Source of the DNA: Clostridium sartagoforme AAU1
GTDB taxonomy: Bacteria; Bacillota; Clostridia; Clostridiales; Clostridiaceae
DNA length: 48,175 nucleotides
Direction of reading: 5' to 3'
NCBI RefSeq assembly: GCF_000401215.1
Contig: NZ_ASRV01000213.1
Coordinates: forward strand, 1-48,175
Shown: piece after piece, positions 36,505 to 45,961 of the stretch
Layout of the letters: every line of letters begins with the position of its first letter
Numbering within the stretch: position 1 is the stretch's first letter
The notes under the pieces: model-generated
The model's input: the letters and a program-made list of their open reading frames with translations, nothing else
Told to the model about the DNA's origin: nothing
The model's database searches: none
Program-made: the position numbers and the translations under genes

Positions 36505-37458
36505 TTAGTACACATATTTTTTCAAGTAATTTGATACCAGTTCTCCAACTGTATATCCATTTTCTCCGCTATTAAATATATTCTTATCCCTTGTTAATAG
36601 CGTTCCACAAGCAAATATTCCCTTTGCTGAAGTTTCAAAATTTCTTACTAATGGAATTTCATATTCCCCTAGCTCTATATTTGTTTTTCTCATAAAAGAA
36701 ATTTCAGGATAATATCCAACCGTTAATATTAAAGAATCACAATGTATAGTATCAATTCTTCCACTATCTATATTTTGAATATCTATATTTTCTATTCTCT
36801 CATTACCATCTAGTTCAACTATACGATGATTCTTTATTATGTTTATATTAAAACCCTCTATAATCTCAAGTTCATCTTTTTCTAAAGGAATATCACTAGA
36901 AGATTCTATTATTGCATTTACTTTAGCCCCTTCTATTAATAATCTTCTTGCAAGAATCAGCGAACGAATATTTTTTCCTAATATTACAGCTTCTTTTCCT
37001 GGAAGAAATCCCTGTAAATTAATAAGTCTATGTGCAGAAACCACAGTAAATATTCCTGTATATTTATGAACAGGTATATTTATATTTCCTGTAAATCTTT
37101 CTCTGCAACCAGAAGCTAGTATTATAGCAGTTGCTTGTATTTCCTGTATTCCTTCTACCGGATTCACATATGAAACCATCTTGTTCTTAGTCACTTCTAA
37201 TACTTCAGTATTAAGCTTATATAGTCCACCTAAATTTTTAAAGTCCTTAATAAGCCTGCTTCTAAGTTCTGGTCCTGTAACATCCTTTTCTAAATAATAC
37301 TGACCAAATCCATTATGTATAAATAAATTTAAATTCCCACCTAATTCATCTTCTCTTTCTAAAATCAAAACTTTTTTAATTCCATTTTTCAAAGCAGAAA
37401 CTCCGGCTGAAAGTCCAGCTGCTCCCCCTCCAATTATAATTAAATCATATTGAAGCAT
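36505..37458 (-). CDS. FAD-dependent oxidoreductase, middle-subunit type of the GlpA-associated set
   Basis: A 317-residue flavoprotein with the FAD motif LIIGGGAAGLSAGVSAL at the start and the second FAD motif near KGIFACGTLLTRD. Segments ASGCRERFTGNINIPVHKYTGIFT and INLQGFLPGKEAVILG match the NAD(P)/FAD oxidoreductases found beside glycerol-3-phosphate dehydrogenase and DUF1667 genes in clostridia. Those partners are absent here. The NAD-binding loop, GSGDIG in relatives, reads GKNIRS, so two of three glycines are lost. There is no CxxC active site, so it is not a thioredoxin reductase. ATG after GGAGG. Confidence 0.83.
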   Translation of the reverse strand: MLQYDLIIIGGGAAGLSAGVSALKNGIKKVLILEREDELGGNLNLFIHNGFGQYYLEKDVTGPELRSRLIKDFKNLGGLYKLNTEVLEVTKNKMVSYVNPVEGIQEIQATAIILASGCRERFTGNINIPVHKYTGIFTVVSAHRLINLQGFLPGKEAVILGKNIRSLILARRLLIEGAKVNAIIESSSDIPLEKDELEIIEGFNINIIKNHRIVELDGNERIENIDIQNIDSGRIDTIHCDSLILTVGYYPEISFMRKTNIELGEYEIPLVRNFETSAKGIFACGTLLTRDKNIFNSGENGYTVGELVSNYLKKYVY

Positions 37459-37577
37459 ATATAACCTCCATTAATGTTAAATAAACCTATATAGATATTA
37501 TATCATAATGTATTTTTCTTAACCTATTATTTGTTAAATTATCTCTGTTATTGAAATTTATTTTTACATTGGATTAA

Positions 37578-37624
37578 AAATTAGTCAAAACTAATTTGCT
37601 TTATAAAAAGACCTATACTATAAT
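37578..37624 (+). promoter_or_regulatory. Promoter with flanking palindrome before the LTA-synthase-like gene
   Basis: TTGCTT (37596-37601), a 17-base spacer and TATAAT (37619-37624) form a good sigma-A promoter. A 20-base palindrome AAATTAGTCAAAACTAATTT (37578-37597) overlaps the -35 element, the position of a repressor or activator site. The regulator is unknown. Confidence 0.6.
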
Positions 37625-37677
37625 TTAATTATTGTAAAAAGGCCTATCACATTACTATATATATTTGAGGTGGTATA

Positions 37678-39528
37678 TTGGATAAATTTTTAAGAAAATT
37701 TAAGAATAATAATAACTTTAGCTTTGATAACATTATGAGAATAATATTATTTTTAATTCCTCTTATAGGGATTACTTTTAAAAGCATTATATTTCAAGGT
37801 TTTGTCATTAACCAAGATCCTTATTCATTAGATATTCTTGCTGGATACAATTCGGCAAAACCATTTATAAATTATTATTATGCTTTTACATTGATCTTTA
37901 TTAGTTTTTCTTTATTATTTAAAGGAAAGGGACGAGTATTATATCTATTTATAATAGATATAATAATAACTTTACTAATATTACTGGATTTAGGATACTT
38001 TAGAGGATTCCTAACAATGCCATCAGTATTATTATTGAGTCAAACAGCTAATTTAGATAATATGGGTGGTACTATATCTTCAATGTTTAGTAGTAAAGAT
38101 TTTTTACTATTCATTGATTTTATAATATTAGGTATATTTGTATTCCTTACAAGGAAATCTTATACTAGGGTTAAAAAGAGAGCCCCTATTACTTTTATAG
38201 TTACATTACTATTAGGTATTTTATACATAGGATATGTTCCTTTTAATTTACATGTACTAAAAAATGAAGATGTTAAAAATGGATACATATTCTCAAATTA
38301 TGATCCTACAAATACAGCTAGATATTTTTCTCCTGTAGGTTACCATTTATTTGATTTATACAATGTTTATAAAGATTCAATGCCTTATAATTTAACAGAA
38401 GAAGAAAAATCTCAAATTGAAGAATTTTTTAATAAAAAAGAAAGTCTACCTGATAATGAATATGCTGGTATGTTTAAAGGTAAAAACTTATTAGTTATAC
38501 AAGTTGAATCATTAGAAAGTTTTGTAATTAATAAAGAAATAAATAATCAAGAAATAACACCTGTTTTAAATGAATTAGTAGATTCAGGTTTGTACTTCCC
38601 AAATATCCATGAGCAAGTAAATGAAGGTACAAGCTCTGACTCGGATTTAATGATTAATACTTCAATGTTTCCATTAAGAAGGGGTAGTACTTTCTTTAGA
38701 TATCCAAATGCTAAATATAATTCTCTACCACTTTTATTAGAAGAAAATAACTATGATACTATAGCAATACATTCCGATAAAGGTTCTTTCTGGAATTACG
38801 CTGCTGGGTTAAAGGGGATAGGTTTTGAAAAATTTGTTGATTATTATTCATTTGATATTGATGAAGAAATAGGACTTGGATTATCAGATGAAAGTTATTT
38901 TAGACAAGTTACTCCAATGTTAAAGGAATTAAGCAACCCATTTTATGCCTTTACAGTTACCCTAACAAGCCATGGACCTTTTGATTTACCAAAAGAAAAA
39001 AGAGCATTAACTTTAGATAGTGCATTAGACAGTAATGAACTTGGAGGGTACTTCCAAAGTGTAAATTATACAGATGTTCAAATTGGAAAATTTATGGAAA
39101 CATTAGATAAAGAAGGTTTGCTGGATAATACTGTTGTGATTATTGAAGGTGATCATACAGGTGTTCATAAATATTATAATAGTTCAATTGAAAAACTTTC
39201 CCAAAAAGAAGATTGGTATTTGGATAATGGAGATCATACTGTACCATTTATAATCTGGTCAAAAGACATTAAAGAAGCAAAGACATTTGATACTATAGGC
39301 GGACAAGTGGACATTATGCCAACACTTTTATATCTTATGGGAGTACCAAATGATAAATATATAAATACATCTTTAGGTAGGAATTTATTAAATACAAACA
39401 AATCTTTTGCTATTCTTACAAACTTAGATGTAGTTGGTAACTTAACACAAGAAGAAAAAGAAATGTATAAAAATATTGTTGATTTATCAGATAAAATGAT
39501 TCGTAGTAATTACTTAGAAGATAATTAA
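37678..39528 (+). CDS. LTA synthase-family phosphoglycerol transferase
   Basis: A 616-residue membrane enzyme. Five hydrophobic segments lie in residues 1-190, followed by an extracellular sulfatase-fold domain. Metal and active-site motifs are VIQVESLESF, NEGTSSDSDLMI, HSDKGSFWN, SHGPFDLP and EGDHTG. At the nucleophile position most LtaS enzymes have Thr in KTSDSE; the local pattern here is GTSSDSD, so a Ser or Thr serves. Expected to polymerise glycerol-phosphate on lipoteichoic acid or a related polymer. The start is TTG at 37678 after GAGGTGG. Its promoter is upstream at 37596-37624. Confidence 0.9.
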   Translation: MDKFLRKFKNNNNFSFDNIMRIILFLIPLIGITFKSIIFQGFVINQDPYSLDILAGYNSAKPFINYYYAFTLIFISFSLLFKGKGRVLYLFIIDIIITLLILLDLGYFRGFLTMPSVLLLSQTANLDNMGGTISSMFSSKDFLLFIDFIILGIFVFLTRKSYTRVKKRAPITFIVTLLLGILYIGYVPFNLHVLKNEDVKNGYIFSNYDPTNTARYFSPVGYHLFDLYNVYKDSMPYNLTEEEKSQIEEFFNKKESLPDNEYAGMFKGKNLLVIQVESLESFVINKEINNQEITPVLNELVDSGLYFPNIHEQVNEGTSSDSDLMINTSMFPLRRGSTFFRYPNAKYNSLPLLLEENNYDTIAIHSDKGSFWNYAAGLKGIGFEKFVDYYSFDIDEEIGLGLSDESYFRQVTPMLKELSNPFYAFTVTLTSHGPFDLPKEKRALTLDSALDSNELGGYFQSVNYTDVQIGKFMETLDKEGLLDNTVVIIEGDHTGVHKYYNSSIEKLSQKEDWYLDNGDHTVPFIIWSKDIKEAKTFDTIGGQVDIMPTLLYLMGVPNDKYINTSLGRNLLNTNKSFAILTNLDVVGNLTQEEKEMYKNIVDLSDKMIRSNYLEDN

Positions 39529-39567
39529 AGATACTAATTTTGAATGTTTATTGTTATTAGTAAAATA

Positions 39568-39593
39568 GGCTAACTGATCAAATTCAGTTAGCC
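39568..39593. terminator. Two-way terminator
   Basis: A perfect 10-pair stem GGCTAACTGA/TCAGTTAGCC between the convergent LTA-synthase-like and lipoprotein genes, with T-rich flanks. Confidence 0.88.
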
Positions 39594-39607
39594 ATTTATT
39601 TTAATAA

Positions 39608-40204
39608 TTATTCTGCTTTTAATTCTTGTACTCCAGTTATACTTGTCTTTGTATCATCTTCTTTATCTGCTATTTTAAATGTATCTTTAGCTTCTTGATT
39701 TAAGAAGTAAATATTTCCTTCAATTACTTGGTTTACTAATTTAAAGTTTTTACCTGAAACATAAACATCACCTTTAAAAGTTCCATGTTCAAGACTTCCA
39801 TTTATACTATTGAAAGTTATCTTTGGAGCTGTTAAGGTAAATCTATTTGTAACCTTTTTGTTTTCATCTTGAGTATATAAAGCTATTTTACGTTGATATG
39901 TTTCTTCTCCAGTAGTAGCATCTTTTTTACCATTCTTAAAATCTCCATCAACTACTAATTCCTTGTCAAAAGTCAAATCATTTAGTAATGCTACTATCCA
40001 AGTTCCTTCTTTGCTTATTCCTTTTTCAAAAGCTGAGTTGTCATTTACTATTGAAGCTGTTGTAACTACATCAGTTTTTTGCTCTTCTGTTGTTGATGGT
40101 TTTTCTTCTGTTGTTTTGTCTGCGTCCTTATTATTTCCACAAGCTACAAATGCTGTAGTAGCTACTGCTAGTGTTAATGCTAATAAAAGTGATTTAGTTT
40201 TCAT
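39608..40204 (-). CDS. Lipoprotein of unknown function
   Basis: A 198-residue lipoprotein: signal peptide with lipobox FVACG, a Thr/Glu/Lys-rich linker (about 25-50), then a beta-rich domain with repeating strand-like segments (TWIVALLNDLTFDKELVVDG, SINGSLEHGTFKGDVYVSG, QVIEGNIYFLN). The repeating layout suggests a short beta-helix or polymer-like fold. I do not recognise a named family. GGAGGTG precedes the ATG. It appears monocistronic. Confidence 0.8.
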   Translation of the reverse strand: MKTKSLLLALTLAVATTAFVACGNNKDADKTTEEKPSTTEEQKTDVVTTASIVNDNSAFEKGISKEGTWIVALLNDLTFDKELVVDGDFKNGKKDATTGEETYQRKIALYTQDENKKVTNRFTLTAPKITFNSINGSLEHGTFKGDVYVSGKNFKLVNQVIEGNIYFLNQEAKDTFKIADKEDDTKTSITGVQELKAE

Positions 40205-40333
40205 ATGTGCACCTCCATAATGCTTGAATCTTTTGTTTTAATTAACCAAATAAAGTATATCATATTGATAAAGTCTCAACAATAATATTTTTTGTTTTTA
40301 TTTTTATATTATTCATTATTAATTAAATTCTAT

Positions 40334-41677
40334 TTACTTTCCTGCTATAGATAATCCATTGACCTTAACTGATGGACTTCCTACACTACTCATTGGAAAC
40401 TTCAAGTCATTACCTATTTCCTCTATATTCTTTAATAAATCAAAGAAGTTTCCCGCAACTGTTATTTGTTCAACTGGATATTCTTTTTTACCTTCTTTTA
40501 TATAAAAGCCCTTTGCTGCTAATGAAAAGTCTCCTGTTATTGAATTTGCTCCTGAATGTAAACCAGCAAATTCTGTTATTAATAAGCCTTCTCCAATTTC
40601 TTTTAATAAATTATCAAAACTTTTTTCGCCTTTTTGAAGATATAAATTTGTTGGTGAAACTCCCACTGGTGATGCATAAGAATTTTTAAATCCATTTCCT
40701 GTTGATTTAGTATTTCCTTTATGCGCAGTTTTTAAATTATGCAATAACGTTATAAGCTTCCCTTCATGTATTATATCTTTTTTCTTCGTTGCAACTCCTT
40801 CATCATCAAAAGGAACTGACGCTAGGCCATTTTCTAAATGAGGATTATCTAATAATGTTACTTTTTTATTTGCTATTATCTCTCCTTCTTTTCCTTTCAA
40901 TAAACTTAATCCTTTTTGAGCTGCATCCCCACTAAATACTCCAGCAAATGTTGATAATAACGACACCATGGCTTCATTATTTATTATTGTATTATATTTT
41001 CCTGATGGAATTGACTTTCCACCTATTCTAGATAAAGCTTCATTAACCCCATCTTGTGCTAAAAGTTTTGGATTTACCTCATCTAATGAAGTAGCTATAA
41101 TATATCCCATACCATCATGCATATCTTCTTGATTTTTTATTATTGGAACTACATAAGCACTTAATAAGTTTGATTTGTTTTCCAAATTTAAGCCTTTAGA
41201 ATTTATTATTCCATACTTAGCTTTATTATAGCCTATTCCACATCCTCCAAAACTAACTACTCTATTATCTAAAGTTTTTGCTTCTTTTTCCATGTTTAAA
41301 GCTAGGTCTATAAGTTTATCTGCTGGAATATTTTCTAGCGTATTATAATAAGTATTAACTGCTGAATATTCCTTATCTCCTTCATATATAAATTGAATAT
41401 CTTCATTTTCTATAGTCAATGCACTTTCCTTTGCATTTTTTACAAGCATTTCTATTGCATATTCATCTAGTATTTCTGTATATGAATATCCTATTTTACC
41501 ATTTATTTTCCCTCTAAATGATAATCCATAAGAAGTAGTTAAATTATATTTTTCAACTTCCTCATTATATACATTTATACTTAAGCTTTCTCTATCTACG
41601 TAATAAACTTCATACTCATCAAATTCGTTATTTTTAGCTTCTTGAAATAATTTATTTATAAATATATTTAATTCCAC
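40334..41677 (-). CDS. pmbA: TldE/PmbA-like metalloprotease subunit
   Basis: The non-catalytic partner of the TldD/TldE heterodimeric protease, 447 residues. It matches the PmbA/TldE pattern (YGLSFRGKINGKIGYSYTE, GFKNSYASPVGVSPTNL, GLLITEFAGLHSGANSITGDFSL) and lacks the HExxxH metal motif. In known systems TldD/E cleaves or matures small peptides such as microcin B17 or CcdA. It lies 15 bases after tldD. The start is GTG after GGGGG. Confidence 0.93.
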   Translation of the reverse strand: MELNIFINKLFQEAKNNEFDEYEVYYVDRESLSINVYNEEVEKYNLTTSYGLSFRGKINGKIGYSYTEILDEYAIEMLVKNAKESALTIENEDIQFIYEGDKEYSAVNTYYNTLENIPADKLIDLALNMEKEAKTLDNRVVSFGGCGIGYNKAKYGIINSKGLNLENKSNLLSAYVVPIIKNQEDMHDGMGYIIATSLDEVNPKLLAQDGVNEALSRIGGKSIPSGKYNTIINNEAMVSLLSTFAGVFSGDAAQKGLSLLKGKEGEIIANKKVTLLDNPHLENGLASVPFDDEGVATKKKDIIHEGKLITLLHNLKTAHKGNTKSTGNGFKNSYASPVGVSPTNLYLQKGEKSFDNLLKEIGEGLLITEFAGLHSGANSITGDFSLAAKGFYIKEGKKEYPVEQITVAGNFFDLLKNIEEIGNDLKFPMSSVGSPSVKVNGLSIAGK

Positions 41678-41691
41678 TTTTATATTCCCCC

Positions 41692-43071
41692 TTATCTTCC
41701 ACCTACTGTTATTTCTTTAACTCTAATCATAGGTTGACCTACATTAGTTGGAATACTTCCTGAAACAGATCCACACATTCCTTGTCCTTGTGCTAAGTTC
41801 TTGCCGACCATATCTATATTCATTAACACTTCACTACCTTTACCAATAAGGCTAGCACCTCTAACCGGCTCTTGTATTTCTCCATTTCTTACTATATACC
41901 CTTCTGATACTGCAAAATTAAATTCTCCTGTTACTGGATTAACTGAGCCACCACCCATCTTCTTAGCATATAACCCATCTGATATTGATTTAATAATTTT
42001 ATCTTCATCATCATTTCCTGCTGCAATATATGTGTTTGTCATTCTTGAGGTAGGTGAAAATTTATAATTTTGTCGTCTTGAGCTTCCAGTTGCCTCCATA
42101 CCCATTCTTCTTCCATTTAATTTATCAATTAAGTAGCCCTTTAATATACCATTTTCTATTAGTATATTTTTCCTTGTTTTATTACCTTCATCATCTATAT
42201 TTAGTGATCCCCATGCATTAGGTATAGTTCCATCATCAATTGCAGTAACTTTTGATGATGCTATTTGCTTTCCTAACATATTAGTAAATACTGAATTTCC
42301 TTTTGCCACGGCAGTTGCTTCTAATGAGTGCCCGCAAGCTTCATGAAATATAACTCCACCAAACCCATTATCTATTGCTACAGTCATCTTGCCAGCTGGA
42401 CAATTTTTAGCATGCAACATAGTATGTGCAACTCTTGATGCCTCTCTTCCGTAATATTCTGGATCAATGTCATTAAATAATTCAAATCCCTTATGTGCTC
42501 CAGGACCTTCAAAACCTGTTTGATTTTCTCCATTTATAGATGCTACAGAACTTATTGATAATCTTGTTCTAACTCTTTTATCCTCTGTAAGTAATCCTTC
42601 CGTATTAGCTATTAATATATTTTGTTCCTTATCTAAATATCCAACAGATACTTGAGTTATTTCATCATTATATTCTTTTGCAGCTTTATACCCAGTTTTC
42701 ATTACCTTTATCTTCTTTTCAATGCCAATTGAAGAAGGCATATATATTATTGGATTATTATTATATATAGATTTTTCGTTTAAAACTATGCTTATATCTT
42801 CTTTTAATTCCCCAAGAGCCAATGCTGCTTTTTGTGCTGTGTCTAATAAAGACTCTAGATTAGTATTATTTGTATAAGCATACACACTTTTTAATCCTTT
42901 AAAAATTCTTATACCTATTCCATGAGTCCTTCCAGATATAGAATTCTCTACTTTTCCATTTAAAATACTTATAGACGTATCTAAAGTATCTTCTTCAAAA
43001 ATTTCTGCAAAATCCCCGCCTGTTATTAAACATCTAGCTAATACACTAGATAATATATTTTTTGATAACAT
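41692..43071 (-). CDS. tldD: TldD metalloprotease subunit
   Basis: The zinc-binding catalytic subunit of the TldD/TldE protease. The HExxxH motif is seen in VIFHEACGHSLE (His243, Glu244, His248 in the chosen numbering), and the later Cys-containing MCGSVSGSIPTNVGQPMIRV matches the family end. I chose the ATG at 43071 (MLSKNIL) because GGAGG lies 9 bases upstream; a longer frame would overlap the gene before it. One base separates it from the stop of the split lipoprotein gene, so translation is coupled. The natural substrate is unknown, and no peptide-cluster genes are visible nearby. Confidence 0.94.
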   Translation of the reverse strand: MLSKNILSSVLARCLITGGDFAEIFEEDTLDTSISILNGKVENSISGRTHGIGIRIFKGLKSVYAYTNNTNLESLLDTAQKAALALGELKEDISIVLNEKSIYNNNPIIYMPSSIGIEKKIKVMKTGYKAAKEYNDEITQVSVGYLDKEQNILIANTEGLLTEDKRVRTRLSISSVASINGENQTGFEGPGAHKGFELFNDIDPEYYGREASRVAHTMLHAKNCPAGKMTVAIDNGFGGVIFHEACGHSLEATAVAKGNSVFTNMLGKQIASSKVTAIDDGTIPNAWGSLNIDDEGNKTRKNILIENGILKGYLIDKLNGRRMGMEATGSSRRQNYKFSPTSRMTNTYIAAGNDDEDKIIKSISDGLYAKKMGGGSVNPVTGEFNFAVSEGYIVRNGEIQEPVRGASLIGKGSEVLMNIDMVGKNLAQGQGMCGSVSGSIPTNVGQPMIRVKEITVGGR

Positions 43072-43072
43072 A

Positions 43073-44556
43073 TTATTCATCCTCCATACTTGTTTGTTTT
43101 CCATCTTTAAATGCCTTTGCCCATGAGTCTACATAACTTCCACTTGCCCATTCGGCCATTATTACCTCTTCCCCATCACTTAATTGTATATTCATGAGAG
43201 GACTACCCTTTATATTTCTATCTTCCATTTCATAAACTGATATTTTATCGCTAAATACTATAATAGCTATTCTACCTGTAGGCGCTGTATATATATCTTT
43301 TATGAAAGGAAAATCATCTATCAAATCTCTCCACGAAACTAATAAAGTATCATAATTTAATATTTTTTTACTTGGACTTATTGATATTCTATATTCTATT
43401 CCATCATTATTATTATCTATAGCCGGAATATTACCTACTAAACTCCATTTTCCTTCAATTCTCTTTATTGTAAAATTACTATAGTTTATATTTATATCTA
43501 ATAAATTCTTTTTTTCATCTGGTAAAGTATCTATAGTTTGATTAAATTCTTTTTTATATTTTTCCTTAGAATCAATATTATATATTTCCTCGATATTAAG
43601 TCCATTTCTTGAATTTATATTATCTATAGGTACAGTTTGATATATAGGAAACTTATTTTTAAAATTATCTCCTTCATATTTCTCTATGGATATATAGTCA
43701 TTTGAAACAAAATTAATGTTCTTATAGACATTTGTAGTTTCTCTCTCCAGTAATTGGTCTTCTTCTCTTCCATCTAATGGTTTAGCTGTAAGGTATTCAA
43801 TATGATGATTAATGTCATTATTTATAATTTCACTACTAATACTCCATATTCCACTCATCCTTGGAAAAATTATATTATTTTTTTCTATTATAGGTTGTAA
43901 TGTACCATTTTTAAATGATATCCATAATGTTTTATATTCCTCATTAGTATAATTTCCATCATCCATTAATCTTCTTGGTGTTTTCATTCCTAACATTACC
44001 CCTACTGCACTATTATAGTCCTCTAACACTTCATCTTCTTTAACTTCACTACTAATAATTTCAGTTTTTTGGGGCTACTATCTTTTTTAATTAATTTTAA
44101 TATTAATCCATCATAAAACAAATATCCATTTGACTCATCTATTAAAATGAATTCTCCTATTATTGTATTGGAGTCAATTATAGATATTACATCAAACTTA
44201 GATCCTTCATCTACCAAGTCCTCTAATTTTAAATTAAATTCATATGATAAAGTATATGTTTTATCAACAATCTTTAATTTATATTTAGGATTTATATATG
44301 TTTTATTTAATATAGTAATATCTTTATTGGATATATTAATTTGTGAATCTTCTAAATCTAGAACTTCATTCTTATTTTCAATCTCATTATCTATTATATT
44401 AATATAATCAATATTCCATATCCCCTCTATTTGAAGATCATTATTATAAGGTGCTTTTATTGCTTGTGTATCTTTTCCATTTACCTTACTACAACCAGTA
44501 ATTATTGTAAATATAAATATAATCCCTAATAATAAAACTTTTTTAATTATATTCAT
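43073..44556 (-). pseudogene. Large lipoprotein of unknown function, split by a one-base frameshift
   Basis: Read as two frames. The first has a signal peptide with lipobox ITGC and ends SSPKKLKLLVVKLKKMKC. The second opens at VLEDYNSAVGVMLGMK (43073-44029). The break is at a run of six T on the plus strand (44065-44070). One added base gives SSPKKTEIISSEVKEDEVLEDYNSAVG and joins both into 494 residues ending at the second frame's stop. The protein is rich in Asn/Asp/Ile, with WSISSEI-, WSLVGNIP- and YSLR-like strand segments suggesting repeated beta domains. I do not recognise a family. GAGGAGG is 6 bases before the ATG at 44556, just past the kinase stop. It sits between a two-component system and tldD, so it may be the sensed or regulated envelope protein. 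Confidence 0.82.
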
Positions 44557-44557
44557 A

Positions 44558-45961
44558 TCATTCCTCCTCATTTATTGGAATAATAATTTCAACTTTAGTT
44601 CCTATTCCTATCTTACTATATATATTAAGTACTCCTTGATGTAATTTAATTATTTCATCACAAATAGATAATCCTATTCCATTTTGAGATTTAGAATTTT
44701 TCCCCTTGAAAAATTTTTCTTTTATTCTAGGTAAATCTTCTTCTGATATACCACATCCATCATCTTCAATTATAAATTTTACTTTATTATTAATTTTTAT
44801 AGTAGTAAATTTTATATTTCCATCTTCTTCTGTAAATTTTAATGAATTATCTAATATATTTATGAATACTTGTTTTAATCTGTTACTATCAACATACATG
44901 TTCCCATTAGCTTCTGTTCTGAACTGCAAATTTATTCTCTCTTTTTTTGCTCTTGGACCCATGAAAGATTGTATGTGATTTATAAAATCAACTATGTTAA
45001 TACTTTTTAAGTCTATAGTTACCTTTTCATTAATGAGTCTTGAAAAATCTAATAATTCTTCTACCATTAATGATAATCTATCTGTTTCTTTTTCTATTAT
45101 TTCAAAACCAAGTTTCAATGTATCTTTATCTGTTTTATCATTGTTTAATGTTATAGTCCACCCCTTTATCGCTGTTAACGGAGTCCTTAATTCATGTGAA
45201 ACCGACGATATAAATTCATTCTTTAGTTGCTCTCTTTTTGATATTTCATTTGCCATGAAATTTAAGGTGTTTGATAGTTGCCCGATTTCATCTTGACTAC
45301 TAATGCTACTTCTTATATTTAAATTCCCGCTCCCCATCTTTTCTGCAATCTCTTTTAAATATTTTATAGGATTTATTATACTATTTGCAAGAAATACTCC
45401 TAAAATCATTCCTATTATCAAAACTGCTATTGATATACCTGAGAAAATAACCATAATGTTAGTTATTACTGCATCAATGGCTTCTAATGATGTTATAAAT
45501 CTAATTAATCCTATTATATCTCCATCTATAATTAGTGGATATGATACTGCCATTACTTTATCATCATAATAATCTACTTTTCCAATCCACCTTGCAGCTT
45601 CGCCCTTTAAAGCCTTTGATATATCTGGAGTACTAATTAACTTGTCATCCTTAATTCCAATAGAATCCATTAAAAGATTTCCATTAGAATCAAAAATTTC
45701 AACTTGAACATTATTTTCATTCCAAAAAGTATCTATATTATCATAAATAGTTTCTGACAAGGATCTTGATGAAAAATACTTGTTATAAAAATTAATAGAT
45801 ACTTGAATTCGACTTTTCAATAAATCTTCTGTATTGTCATAATAATATTTTCTAACAAAAATAAGTAAAAGAATATTTAAAAACATTACTGTTGAAAAAA
45901 TTATTACAAATATTCCTTGAAGCAATTTATTTCTTATACTTTTTACTCTTCGGATTTCCAC
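44558..45961 (-). CDS. Membrane sensor histidine kinase (HisKA type)
   Basis: Partner of the OmpR-type regulator. Membrane segment 1 (about 16-38), an extracellular sensor (about 40-165), segment 2 (about 168-192), HAMP (about 193-245), then HisKA with SSVSHELRTPLTAIKGW (phospho-acceptor His) and HATPase_c with DNSLKF, EDDGCGI and NGIGLSICDEI. The start is GTG at 45961, 5 bases after AGGA, overlapping the regulator gene by 19 bases. The operon continues into the lipoprotein and tldD/E genes. Stimulus unknown. Confidence 0.93.
   Translation of the reverse strand: MEIRRVKSIRNKLLQGIFVIIFSTVMFLNILLLIFVRKYYYDNTEDLLKSRIQVSINFYNKYFSSRSLSETIYDNIDTFWNENNVQVEIFDSNGNLLMDSIGIKDDKLISTPDISKALKGEAARWIGKVDYYDDKVMAVSYPLIIDGDIIGLIRFITSLEAIDAVITNIMVIFSGISIAVLIIGMILGVFLANSIINPIKYLKEIAEKMGSGNLNIRSSISSQDEIGQLSNTLNFMANEISKREQLKNEFISSVSHELRTPLTAIKGWTITLNNDKTDKDTLKLGFEIIEKETDRLSLMVEELLDFSRLINEKVTIDLKSINIVDFINHIQSFMGPRAKKERINLQFRTEANGNMYVDSNRLKQVFINILDNSLKFTEEDGNIKFTTIKINNKVKFIIEDDGCGISEEDLPRIKEKFFKGKNSKSQNGIGLSICDEIIKLHQGVLNIYSKIGIGTKVEIIIPINEEE

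Noticed and set aside
43073..44029. A separate gene beginning at the GTG before LEDYNSAVG
   Set aside because: It is continuous with the upstream lipoprotein frame after adding one base, and has no convincing ribosome site.
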